DNA of 37,986 nucleotides from Methanarcanum sp963640855 (lineage in GTDB: Archaea; Thermoplasmatota; Thermoplasmata; Methanomassiliicoccales; Methanomethylophilaceae), in NCBI GenBank assembly GCA_963640855.1, contig CAVIAJ010000014.1, positions 1 through 37,986 of the forward strand, in the 5' to 3' direction. Below the pieces are notes generated by a model. That model saw only the letters and a program-made list of their open reading frames with translations, was not told the DNA's origin and searched no databases. The position numbers were made by a program, and so were the translations under genes. Shown here piece by piece: positions 8,285-15,390 of the stretch; position 1 is the stretch's first letter; each line of letters opens with the position of its first letter.

Positions 8285-9097
8285 ATGCCGAAACCTATGA
8301 TTAACGCCGAAGATTTCAAACTCCAGGAGAGTCTCGGAAAAATCAAACACATTATTATCGTTATGAGCGGAAAGGGAGGAGTCGGTAAGAGTACCGTGTC
8401 CTCCAACATCGCAATGGCACTGTCCATGAAAGGATATCAGACAGGTATCATGGATGTTGATATTACAGGTCCGAACATCCCCAAGATGTTCGGCGTAGAG
8501 GATGAGCAGTTGGACGTTCAGGACGAATGTCTCATTCCCGTGCTCGTACCTCCGTCACTTAAGGTTATCTCAATGGAATTCCTCCTTCCCAACAAGGATT
8601 CCGCAATCATTTGGAGAGGTCCCGTAAAAGGAACCGCAATCAGACAGTTCATTGAAGATGTAAGATGGGGAGATTTGGATTATCTTGTTGTGGATATGCC
8701 TCCGGGAACCGGAGACGAAGCAATCTCCGTAGCACAGCTCATGAAGAAAGCGGACGGTATCGTTTTGGTTACGACACCCCAGGATGTCGCGCTCATGGAC
8801 TGCAGAAAGACCGTAACATTCTCCGCACAGGTCGAGATTCCTATCATCGGTCTCGTTGAGAACATGAGCGGATTCGTATGTCCCCACTGCGGTGAAATCA
8901 CAGATATCTTCAAAGCGGGCGGCGGAGTCGCCACGGCAAGGAACATGAACATTCAGTTCCTCGGAAAGGTTCCGATCGAACCTAAGATTGTCCTTTCCGG
9001 AGATTCGGGAATGCCTATAGTCATCGATGCACCCGAATCGGAGTCTGCCAAAGCATTCAACTCCATTGTCGACAAAATCATCAAGACGGTGGAGTGA
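8285..9097 (+). CDS. Mrp/NBP35-family Fe-S cluster carrier ATPase (ApbC)
   Basis: This 270-residue cytosolic P-loop ATPase of the Mrp/NBP35 class carries Fe-S clusters to apo-proteins. It has the deviant Walker A MSGKGGVGKST near residue 28, the family motif VVDMPPGTGDE near 138, and the cluster-binding CPHC at residues 199-202. It lacks the N-terminal four-cysteine domain of eukaryotic Nbp35. The stop overlaps the ATG of the next gene (TGATG), so it is coupled to a NifX-like protein. An in-frame ATG at 8297 is a possible alternative start. Confidence 0.92.
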   Translation: MPKPMINAEDFKLQESLGKIKHIIIVMSGKGGVGKSTVSSNIAMALSMKGYQTGIMDVDITGPNIPKMFGVEDEQLDVQDECLIPVLVPPSLKVISMEFLLPNKDSAIIWRGPVKGTAIRQFIEDVRWGDLDYLVVDMPPGTGDEAISVAQLMKKADGIVLVTTPQDVALMDCRKTVTFSAQVEIPIIGLVENMSGFVCPHCGEITDIFKAGGGVATARNMNIQFLGKVPIEPKIVLSGDSGMPIVIDAPESESAKAFNSIVDKIIKTVE

Positions 9098-9423
9098 TGA
9101 AGATAGGCGTACTCTCCGAAGGAGAAGAACTGACATCATACGTGAGCGATGATTTCGGTCACGCTCCGTATGTTCTGATAGTTGATTACGACACATTGGA
9201 TTATGAGGTTGTAGTCAACAACTTCGTGAACTCGGAGGGTGCGGGCATGAAAATGGCCGACGCCTTGGTGTCTATCGGAGTGGATGCCGTCATAACCGGC
9301 GGAATAGGTTCCCACGGTTATGAAATACTCACAAAAGCAGGCATCAAAGTCGCTTACGACGAAGAAGGTATCGTCGAAGAATGTATGGAAGCATTCAAAA
9401 GAAGGAGAGAAAGGGAGGCTTAA
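9097..9423 (+). CDS. NifX/NifB-C-terminal-like (dinitrogenase Fe-Mo cofactor) protein
   Basis: This 108-residue protein has the fold of the dinitrogenase iron-molybdenum cofactor family (Nitro_FeMo-Co). Typical elements are an N-terminal MKIGVLSEG strand, a middle GVDAVITGGIG motif and a KAGIKVAYDEEG strand. In nitrogen fixers such proteins bind cofactor precursors; in archaea without nitrogenase they are found beside Mrp ATPases and probably help handle Fe-S clusters. The start is ATG 9097 inside the Mrp stop, preceded by GGTGGAG. Its stop overlaps the queE stop tail-to-tail by three bases within a TTAA palindrome. Confidence 0.85.
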   Translation: MKIGVLSEGEELTSYVSDDFGHAPYVLIVDYDTLDYEVVVNNFVNSEGAGMKMADALVSIGVDAVITGGIGSHGYEILTKAGIKVAYDEEGIVEECMEAFKRRREREA

Positions 9424-10043
9424 ACTCCCTTTTTGTTACCCCAGATTATTTTGTGTAATTGGGGTAACACTCTCACCTTCAGTCTTCTTGCGATGACTTC
9501 CTCGGTAAGAGGCTCTATATCCATACCTCCGACAGGTGAAAAGATTACTTCCGCCTTCGGTTTGTATTTTTCAAGAATCGATATTGCGTACTGCAGATCT
9601 TTGTCATCCGATATGACGAACTTCAGCTGATCCTTCGGCTGTAAGAGCGAGATGTTGGAAAACACCATCTTATCCTCCATACGGGATGAAGGACACTTGA
9701 TATCCATACTGTAAATCACATGTTCATTGTTCGGCTTATCGGAAAGATCTACGGAACCGTTGGTTTCCACGACAACGGTCTTTCCCATTGCGGTTAATCT
9801 TTCGATTAATTCGCATGATTCTTCATGAATCATCGGTTCTCCGCCTGTAAGGCAGATTTCGTCGTCATCTTTTGCCGATTCGATTACGAAATCAACGGAC
9901 ATCTCCGTTCCGCCGTCCATGGCGTACTGCGTATCGCACCAGGAGCAGTTCAGATTACAGCCTACCTCTCTTATGAAGTAGGTAAGAACGCCTATCCTTT
10001 TTCCCTCTCCCTGGATCGATCTGAAGGTCTCCGATATCATCAT
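9420..10043 (-). CDS. queE: 7-carboxy-7-deazaguanine synthase QueE
   Basis: This radical-SAM enzyme of 207 residues converts 6-carboxytetrahydropterin to 7-carboxy-7-deazaguanine in the preQ0 pathway. The N-terminal ETFRSIQGEG motif is diagnostic for QueE. The cluster motif CNLNCSWC (CxxxCxxC) follows, then LTGGEPM and VETNGS, which contact SAM. The start is taken at the paired ATGs at 10043/10040, 4 bases after the queC stop. A longer frame would overlap queC. It is the last gene of mtxX-queD-queC-queE. In archaea preQ0 is used for archaeosine at tRNA position 15. Confidence 0.95.
   Translation of the reverse strand: MMISETFRSIQGEGKRIGVLTYFIREVGCNLNCSWCDTQYAMDGGTEMSVDFVIESAKDDDEICLTGGEPMIHEESCELIERLTAMGKTVVVETNGSVDLSDKPNNEHVIYSMDIKCPSSRMEDKMVFSNISLLQPKDQLKFVISDDKDLQYAISILEKYKPKAEVIFSPVGGMDIEPLTEEVIARRLKVRVLPQLHKIIWGNKKGV
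9435..9468. repeat. Inverted repeat in the 3' end of queE
   Basis: GTTACCCC (9435-9442) and GGGGTAAC (9461-9468) are perfect 8-base arms inside the last codons of queE, just past the NifX-like stop. It may stop transcripts from either side of this gene-dense convergent junction. No T tract is in the right place, so this is tentative. Confidence 0.35.
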
Positions 10044-10047
10044 GGTA

Positions 10048-10719
10048 TCACATGTACTCGATTTCGTCTTTGTAGCCGGCATCCGCGAATCCTTTCAGAC
10101 GGAGCTGACACGAATCGCATTTACCGCATGCCTTCTCTCCGCCTTCGTAACATGACCACGTCAGATGGAGAGGCGCACCGAGTTTTTTTCCCAATTTTAC
10201 TATATCGCATTTGGAAGCGTTCTGAATGGGAGCGACAATCTTAATCGGATGTCCTTCGACTCCCGCTTTCGTTCCTTTGTTGATGGCTTTCTCGAAAGCT
10301 TCAATGAACTCGGGACGGCAGTCCGGATATCCGGAATAGTCTACGGAGTTCACTCCGATGTAGATCTTATCGGCACCGAAGGATTCGCATATTCCCGCTG
10401 CGACTGAAAGCATAATGATGTTTCTCGCAGGGACATATGTGATCGGGATATCGGAACCCATGGCACCCTCATCTCTGTTCTCGGGAACGTTGAGTGTCAT
10501 ATCCGTAAGTGCGGAGTGGAACATACTCAGATCCAAATCGATGATTATATGCTTCACATGGAAATAATCCGCAACCGCTGCGGCGGATTTCAGTTCCTTT
10601 GTGTGTCTCTGACCGTATCTGAAACTCAATGCAATCGGATTCGTACCGTCTGCGACAGCCTGTGCGAGGCATGTAGTGGAATCCAATCCTCCCGAAAGCA
10701 AAACAACGGCTCCTGCCAT
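10048..10719 (-). CDS. queC: 7-cyano-7-deazaguanine (preQ0) synthase QueC
   Basis: This ATP-dependent enzyme of 223 residues turns 7-carboxy-7-deazaguanine into preQ0 with ammonia. The PP-loop LSGGLDSTT is at residues 8-16, and the C-terminal zinc site is in CYEGGEKACGKCDSC. The start MAGAVVLLSGG is fixed by a strong GGAGGTGTG site (10723-10731) that overlaps the queD stop; a longer frame would add eight codons with no support. It is third in the mtxX-queDCE operon. Confidence 0.96.
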   Translation of the reverse strand: MAGAVVLLSGGLDSTTCLAQAVADGTNPIALSFRYGQRHTKELKSAAAVADYFHVKHIIIDLDLSMFHSALTDMTLNVPENRDEGAMGSDIPITYVPARNIIMLSVAAGICESFGADKIYIGVNSVDYSGYPDCRPEFIEAFEKAINKGTKAGVEGHPIKIVAPIQNASKCDIVKLGKKLGAPLHLTWSCYEGGEKACGKCDSCQLRLKGFADAGYKDEIEYM

Positions 10720-10721
10720 TT

Positions 10722-11195
10722 TCACACCTCCGTTGTGTACCATGCGGTCTGTCCCCTTTCTTCATCCATTCCTACGGATACGGAATGAATGTTCTTCGGG
10801 AATGAGATATCTTTGACCATCCTCTCGGTCATCATCTTCGTCATTTCCTCGGCTGTTGTTGTGGGAACATCCAATATTACGACATCGGTTTTGGGGAAAA
10901 CATACCTCTTTCCGTCACAGATGACTTCGTATGATTCTCCTTCATCCTTTATGTGAACGATCTCCGACTTTCCCGGAAGGAGTGTTCTGTGATCGAATTC
11001 ATCGACGAATTTTCTGAGTTCCTTCTTGAGCTGCACAAAATCCATAATCATGCCGTTTTCACCGATATCTCCCTCGATCCTCAGTCTGAGGATGTAGGAG
11101 TGTCCGTGAAGCCTGGAACACTTCTCGTGCCTCGGTATGAAATGACATGCCGAAAATCTGATACCTGAATGTTCTCCGTCTATCTCCAACAACAT
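10722..11195 (-). CDS. queD: 6-carboxytetrahydropterin synthase QueD (PTPS family)
   Basis: At 157 residues this is the pterin-synthase-fold enzyme that forms 6-carboxytetrahydropterin from dihydroneopterin triphosphate. Zinc ligands are visible as the His of FSACHF and the pair in LHGHSY, and the catalytic Cys is in KCSRLHGH (CxxxHGH). A central insertion (about residues 70-100, KSEIVHIKDEGESYEVICDG) makes it longer than bacterial QueD; this is common in archaeal homologues. The start overlaps the mtxX stop as TAATG, with GGAGAGGG upstream. Confidence 0.92.
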   Translation of the reverse strand: MLLEIDGEHSGIRFSACHFIPRHEKCSRLHGHSYILRLRIEGDIGENGMIMDFVQLKKELRKFVDEFDHRTLLPGKSEIVHIKDEGESYEVICDGKRYVFPKTDVVILDVPTTTAEEMTKMMTERMVKDISFPKNIHSVSVGMDEERGQTAWYTTEV

Positions 11196-11944
11196 TATAC
11201 CCTCTCCGTCAGTCTCATAGCCAACATTATGGAATCACTGTAATCCTTCTTCGCGCGCGATGTATCCACGAACACCTTTTCGATGTTGATAACAGGCGCA
11301 CCCAATGCGGATGCACCGCCTATGAAATGCAATGCCCTGAATATCAGGTTCCCCGATATTCCGTCGGGTGCGATTATCAGATCTGCATCGTCAATCGCGT
11401 TCTCTATTAAAATTTCGGCGTGATACGCATCATATCCTTCTTTATTCAGGATATCAACCAATTCGAATGCGTCGTCTATCGTTTTATCGACAGTGTCCGA
11501 ACGCCCTTTGTCATCCTTTCTTCCGCCGGACATAACCGCAATCTTCGTACCCATTCCGATACGTTTCATCAATTCTACGGCTTTCACTGCGATATCGTGT
11601 TTCTGCTGAACCGTCCACCCTTCGTCTATTCCTACGGGTGCGGTAATTACCATTTTCTTTCCTTTCGGTTCCAAAAATACGATTCTTTCGAGATGATCCA
11701 CTCCGGTTTTTTCTTTCAGTAAAGGTAACAGAACGGAAGAAGACATATCTCCGCGTACGGCTGCGTCAATCTTTCCGTTACATAAATCATCTACGAGTTT
11801 CACAGGATCCGTATAAACGGTGACGTTACTCTCGTAACCTTTGACACTGTTCTTTACCTTCTCCGATGTGTTATTGCATCCGATTCCTACCTTTACTCCG
11901 GACGGAATATGACCTTCGAACAATGTCTGTGTTGTGTACATCAT
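11195..11944 (-). CDS. mtxX: Methanogenesis marker protein 4 (MtxX family)
   Basis: This 249-residue protein is of the methyltransferase-related MtxX/methanogenesis marker 4 family, which has a phosphotransacetylase-like fold and is found essentially in methanogens. Supporting stretches are DAAVRGDMSSSVLLPLL, VMSGGRKDDKGRS and the C-terminal LIIAPDGISGNLIFRALHF; the last is typical of the family. Its biochemical role is unproven; a link to methyl transfer has been proposed. It begins with paired ATGs (11944, 11941) and a TATA box about 22 bases upstream, giving a leaderless mRNA. It heads the operon that continues into queD, queC and queE. Confidence 0.88.
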   Translation of the reverse strand: MMYTTQTLFEGHIPSGVKVGIGCNNTSEKVKNSVKGYESNVTVYTDPVKLVDDLCNGKIDAAVRGDMSSSVLLPLLKEKTGVDHLERIVFLEPKGKKMVITAPVGIDEGWTVQQKHDIAVKAVELMKRIGMGTKIAVMSGGRKDDKGRSDTVDKTIDDAFELVDILNKEGYDAYHAEILIENAIDDADLIIAPDGISGNLIFRALHFIGGASALGAPVINIEKVFVDTSRAKKDYSDSIMLAMRLTERV

Positions 11945-11962
11945 GCTACCGATAGAATCGGT

Positions 11963-11970
11963 GATATAAA
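11963..11970 (-). promoter_or_regulatory. TATA box of the mtxX-queDCE operon
   Basis: TTTATATC on the minus strand, centred about 22-25 bases before the paired start codons, with no ribosome site between. Predicts a leaderless operon mRNA. It lies in the 39-base gap after dph2. Confidence 0.6.
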
Positions 11971-11983
11971 CCCTTACGGAAAA

Positions 11984-12973
11984 TCATTCGGGTCTGATAA
12001 CGTCGAATGCGTAATCATCCCATGTGCGTATGCCCAATGCAACTTCCGCTTCGATGGGTGTGAGAATGGGTTTGTCGTATCTTGAGTAATCATCCATGGC
12101 AAGTCTCGGGCATGCGGTGCTTACAAAAGCATCCACTCTGTAGGACATTAAACTCTGAGGCGATAATTCATTGATGTAGAGTCTGTACGCTTTCTTTCCT
12201 GCAGATTTTATTTTACCGATAATATCGTCCGCGGCAGATTCGCGTTCCTGCCCTATCTTGCTGCAGACAATCACCAGGAAACTTTCCGCATCGACGGCTC
12301 TCTGAATTGCGGCGAATCTTTTCCTGAGGATTCTGTCTCTTACGTCGTCGACGGATCTGAATTCTCCCGTAACGGGGTTGAGTACACGAATCGGAACACC
12401 TATTCCGAATGTAGCCGCAAGCGGATGGAAATCGCCTTCACCGAAGAATAAGAACATATCAACATCATCCGCAACGGATTCCGCTACGGAACAGTTGCAT
12501 CCGAGTACCTGTCCGGGATAGGTGATGCGTCTGTCCCCGACACCCACGGATACCTTCTTACCTTTGGATTCTAAGATTTTTTTAGCCTGTTCTATGCATC
12601 CGACATACTGTACGGTTGCAAGCAAACCTACTCTTTCAGGCAGTTCATCGATGATTTTCTCTACATATTCCTTGATGTCGACATCGTAACGTGCCTCAAT
12701 GTAGAGAACGTCCTTATCGTCACCCTGTGACGGTATCGGAGAATGGCCGAAATGAACCAAAGCATCGGCTGTCTTCTTGTAATTAGTGTGGAGGTCGCAC
12801 GCGCCGTAGCACGGATCCCCCAGAATAACGAAACCGCAGTCGGTCTCTTCGGAAAGAATATCGATTATCTCAGTTGCCCTGATCTTAAGTCCTTCGGGCA
12901 ACTGGAGTGCAACGGAGGAATATCCTCCGTTGCGTATCCACGCAGTAATCTCACTGAGTTTCAGATCGAACAT
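11984..12973 (-). CDS. dph2: 2-(3-amino-3-carboxypropyl)histidine synthase Dph2
   Basis: This is the first enzyme of diphthamide synthesis on elongation factor 2. It is a [4Fe-4S] enzyme that cleaves SAM in a non-canonical radical reaction. The three cluster cysteines lie in CYGACD, VLGCN and STACPR, in the order and domain spacing of the archaeal homodimeric enzyme. Length is 329 residues. The start ATG 12973 overlaps the rpl10e stop (TGATG), so translation is coupled; a longer in-frame extension into rpl10e is rejected. Close linkage to a ribosomal protein gene fits its translation role. Confidence 0.94.
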   Translation of the reverse strand: MFDLKLSEITAWIRNGGYSSVALQLPEGLKIRATEIIDILSEETDCGFVILGDPCYGACDLHTNYKKTADALVHFGHSPIPSQGDDKDVLYIEARYDVDIKEYVEKIIDELPERVGLLATVQYVGCIEQAKKILESKGKKVSVGVGDRRITYPGQVLGCNCSVAESVADDVDMFLFFGEGDFHPLAATFGIGVPIRVLNPVTGEFRSVDDVRDRILRKRFAAIQRAVDAESFLVIVCSKIGQERESAADDIIGKIKSAGKKAYRLYINELSPQSLMSYRVDAFVSTACPRLAMDDYSRYDKPILTPIEAEVALGIRTWDDYAFDVIRPE

Positions 12974-13491
12974 CAGTTGACGTACTCTTTGCCTTTCTCC
13001 ACATCGATGTAGCACGGTGTGGGGTACTTCATGGAAGCTTTCCAAAGAGCGAGCTTTGCTGTGTTGAAAGCGGCGGGCGTGCAGCTTACGGTCATGATGG
13101 CCTGGTTGCACTCGAGCCTTGCTGCGGTACCGACGGTTTTACCGAAGGCGAGACGCATTCCGCTCGAAACACGGTCAGCTCCTGCTCCTGTTGCGAGTTT
13201 GTTTTCCCTGAGAACAACGTGGGGGAATGCCCTGAGTTTCAGGTGGTAGTTTGCGACACCGGCATCCTTTGTCAGGACCCTGTTGGCTGCGATACGTCCT
13301 GCCTCGAGGGATGTGTGCCTGATCTGGACACGGTTCTTGCATTTGAGTGTGAGTGTGATGGGGAACTCGTCTTTGAGGTTACCCATATCGAACTGGCTGA
13401 TCCTGCTGTTAGGGACACCGCCCATGTATTCTCTGCGGGTGTAAGCCATTCCTTTGATTTCTCTGTACATTACTGCGGGCTTTCTTGCCAT
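12973..13491 (-). CDS. rpl10e: 50S ribosomal protein L10e (uL16)
   Basis: This 172-residue large-subunit protein of the uL16/L10e family lies near the peptidyl-transferase centre. Family stretches are MARKPAVMYREIKG, EYMGGVPNSRI, KLRAFPHVVLRENK and GADRVSSGMRLAFGK. The start ATG 13491 has the ribosome site GGTGGTG (13495-13501). A TATA-like TTAAATA at 13541-13547 would give a leader of about 26 bases. It is co-transcribed with dph2. Confidence 0.97.
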   Translation of the reverse strand: MARKPAVMYREIKGMAYTRREYMGGVPNSRISQFDMGNLKDEFPITLTLKCKNRVQIRHTSLEAGRIAANRVLTKDAGVANYHLKLRAFPHVVLRENKLATGAGADRVSSGMRLAFGKTVGTAARLECNQAIMTVSCTPAAFNTAKLALWKASMKYPTPCYIDVEKGKEYVN

Positions 13492-13540
13492 TTGCACCAC
13501 CAATCATTATCAGTGAATAGGGCTGACAATCTCCATTCCG

Positions 13541-13547
13541 TATTTAA
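13541..13547 (-). promoter_or_regulatory. TATA box of rpl10e-dph2
   Basis: TTAAATA on the minus strand, about 53 bases before the ATG, leaving room for a 26-base leader with the ribosome site. Confidence 0.45.
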
Positions 13548-13630
13548 CGATATTGTCATTCCTGCCACTCTTGATTATCGCTACTGATATAAGACTTTCC
13601 AATGATTCGGTGTAAAACAGGCGAATCTAC

Positions 13631-13638
13631 TTAATACA
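13631..13638 (+). promoter_or_regulatory. Putative TATA box of the 341-residue orphan gene
   Basis: TTAATACA is centred about 42 bases before the ATG at 13676; the resulting leader of about 15 bases contains GGGTG (13665-13669). Confidence 0.35.
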
Positions 13639-13675
13639 GACCCGTATATCCGTTGTTTAATAAAGGGTGCGCAGG

Positions 13676-14701
13676 ATGACAGATTTCGCAGTCAACATCG
13701 TTTCCGAGAAAGACGATAAGAGGACACCGATAGCTTTGGCAGGACAGATTATGGTGGACATACAGGATCTGTTCACACATATCGGAGAATATCTCGTTTC
13801 GAGGGAACTCCGCACACAGGGTTTTGTAGATTCGAAATTCGATGCAAAATTCAGGATTTATCTCGACGGAGACGGAGGAGTGTCTTTCAGTGCATCCACG
13901 GACAATCCCGAAACAAGAGGCCAGGGAGATCTTGTCGCCGACACAGTCGCCAAAATGGAAGAAGTGTTGGACGTCATGGGCAAAGGCACCGGAAGTTATT
14001 GGATCGAAGACAACTTCAAAGACGCCCTTTACAGAAATGCAGTCATCTACGATATCGCGGCACTCCACCAGGATATGGCACTCTCCGAAGGATTTGCACT
14101 CGAATACGGAACATCCGAAGAACCGAAGAAATTCGGCAGAGTGGATTTGGAGAAACTTTCCGCATTCATAAGTAACAAAGGGCTCACATGCGACGGTGTC
14201 GCCGTAGGTACACTCGTCACATCGAAATCCAAATCGGGAAAAGGTCCGAAATATGTGTTCTCTGTCGGAGGAACCGAAACCTGCAGGATTTCATTCAGGG
14301 ACGGAGAGGAACTCAGAAAAGCATCCGGATTCGCGGACAAAGGTGCGGTTATCGTCGCCGGAAAAATCACATACTCAGAAGACGGAAACATCGTTTCAAT
14401 CAACGAAGCCGAAGAGATGTGCGATATCGGTTCCATCGAATTCCCCAGGATTGTAACTCCCACCGGAGACATCATACTCAAAACACCCGTCGCGGCAAAG
14501 ATTTCATTCGGAAACGGAAAATGGAATCTTTCCGAGGAAGACCTCGGAATAAGCGAATCTTCCGAGAGCTGGAACAAAGCAGTGCAATCGTTCCACGACT
14601 ACTTCCTCTTCCTCTGGATGCAATACGCCGAAAAAGGCGACGAAGGAATGAGCGAAGAAGAACTCGAAGTAAAATCCGCTCTCCTGTCTCACATAAGATG
14701 A
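13676..14701 (+). CDS. Unrecognised soluble 341-residue protein
   Basis: I do not recognise a family. The protein begins MTDFAVNIVSEKDD and has no signal peptide or membrane segment. The N-terminal half (about 1-150) alternates helices and strands and includes an acidic strand-turn KFRIYLDGDGGVSFSAS. The middle (about 165-260) is beta-rich with Gly-Lys turns (SKSKSGKGPKYVFSVGG), perhaps a nucleic-acid-binding beta barrel. The C-terminus is helical and acidic. Codon use matches its neighbours. It stands alone with its own promoter, divergent from rpl10e and upstream of the rnp4 operon, so a translation or RNA role is only a guess. An in-frame GTG at 13667 is a weaker start. Confidence 0.85.
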   Translation: MTDFAVNIVSEKDDKRTPIALAGQIMVDIQDLFTHIGEYLVSRELRTQGFVDSKFDAKFRIYLDGDGGVSFSASTDNPETRGQGDLVADTVAKMEEVLDVMGKGTGSYWIEDNFKDALYRNAVIYDIAALHQDMALSEGFALEYGTSEEPKKFGRVDLEKLSAFISNKGLTCDGVAVGTLVTSKSKSGKGPKYVFSVGGTETCRISFRDGEELRKASGFADKGAVIVAGKITYSEDGNIVSINEAEEMCDIGSIEFPRIVTPTGDIILKTPVAAKISFGNGKWNLSEEDLGISESSESWNKAVQSFHDYFLFLWMQYAEKGDEGMSEEELEVKSALLSHIR

Positions 14702-14722
14702 GTCGCGTGTACGCGCACAAAC

Positions 14723-14730
14723 TTTTATAC
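14723..14730 (+). promoter_or_regulatory. TATA box of rnp4-yhbY-serS
   Basis: TTTTATAC, centred about 42 bases before the rnp4 ATG. The short leader holds AAGGAG (14756-14761). Confidence 0.55.
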
Positions 14731-14768
14731 ACCGTCATGTGTGAGGAGTCCGTATAAGGAGCATACAT

Positions 14769-15089
14769 ATGGCAAGGAAGCGCATCCCGCCTAAGATCGC
14801 CTCCGAAATCGCACATGAGCGCATGGAGAGGCTGTTCGGTCTTTCCGTGACCGCAGTGAGAAACGGTAACGACGGAAGAGCGGTGAGATACGTATCCTTA
14901 GCGAGACGCATAGGACAGAAAACATGTACGCCTGTTCCCGGTAACGTATCCTTCTGCAGTCACTGCGGCATACCCAATGTGGCCGGAGTCAACTGCAGAA
15001 CGAGAATCGGAGACGGAAGGGTGAAGATTACCTGTCTGAGATGCGGCAATGTCATGCGTATGCCGTACATCAGGGAGCAAAGGAAATGA
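14769..15089 (+). CDS. rnp4: RNase P protein component 4 (Rpp21/Rpr2)
   Basis: This 106-residue protein is a subunit of archaeal RNase P, which trims the 5' ends of tRNAs. Helices at the N-terminus (KIASEIAHERMERLFGL, SLARRIGQK) bind Rpp29. The zinc ribbon is formed by FCSHCG, the Cys of GVNCR and CLRCG, followed by MRMPYIR, which matches the Rpr2 family. The stop overlaps the next start (ATGA), coupling it to a CRM-domain RNA-binding protein. Confidence 0.93.
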   Translation: MARKRIPPKIASEIAHERMERLFGLSVTAVRNGNDGRAVRYVSLARRIGQKTCTPVPGNVSFCSHCGIPNVAGVNCRTRIGDGRVKITCLRCGNVMRMPYIREQRK

Positions 15090-15379
15090 CGGAGAGAGAG
15101 GCTAAGAAAGAACTCATGCGCAGAGCGCTCGAGATCAACCCGACTGTGCATGTCGGAAAGGACGGGCTGAAGGAGGGTCTCTTCGAGGAGATCAAAAACC
15201 AGCTGAAGAAGAACCGCCTCATCAAAGTCAAGGTGCTGTCCAACGCCGAGAGCGAAACGAAGGAAATCGCGGTTGCGGTCGCCGAAGCGACTGAATCTAT
15301 CATAGTGGATGTCCGCGGAAGTGTTGTTCTGCTCACCGACAAAAGGACCTGGACATCCCTCTGTCAAAAGAAATTCTGA
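15086..15379 (+). CDS. YhbY-like CRM-domain RNA-binding protein
   Basis: This 97-residue protein consists of a single CRM (YhbY) domain, an RNA-binding fold linked to ribosome assembly. Markers are a REAKKELMRRALEINPTVHV N-terminus, the GKDGL turn in place of the usual GxxG RNA-contact loop, and the KNRLIKVKVL helix-strand. The C-terminal GSVVLLTDKR strand completes the domain. It is placed between rnp4 and serS in one operon; the start overlaps the rnp4 stop. Confidence 0.9.
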   Translation: MTEREAKKELMRRALEINPTVHVGKDGLKEGLFEEIKNQLKKNRLIKVKVLSNAESETKEIAVAVAEATESIIVDVRGSVVLLTDKRTWTSLCQKKF

Positions 15380-15390
15380 GTTGATCCGAA

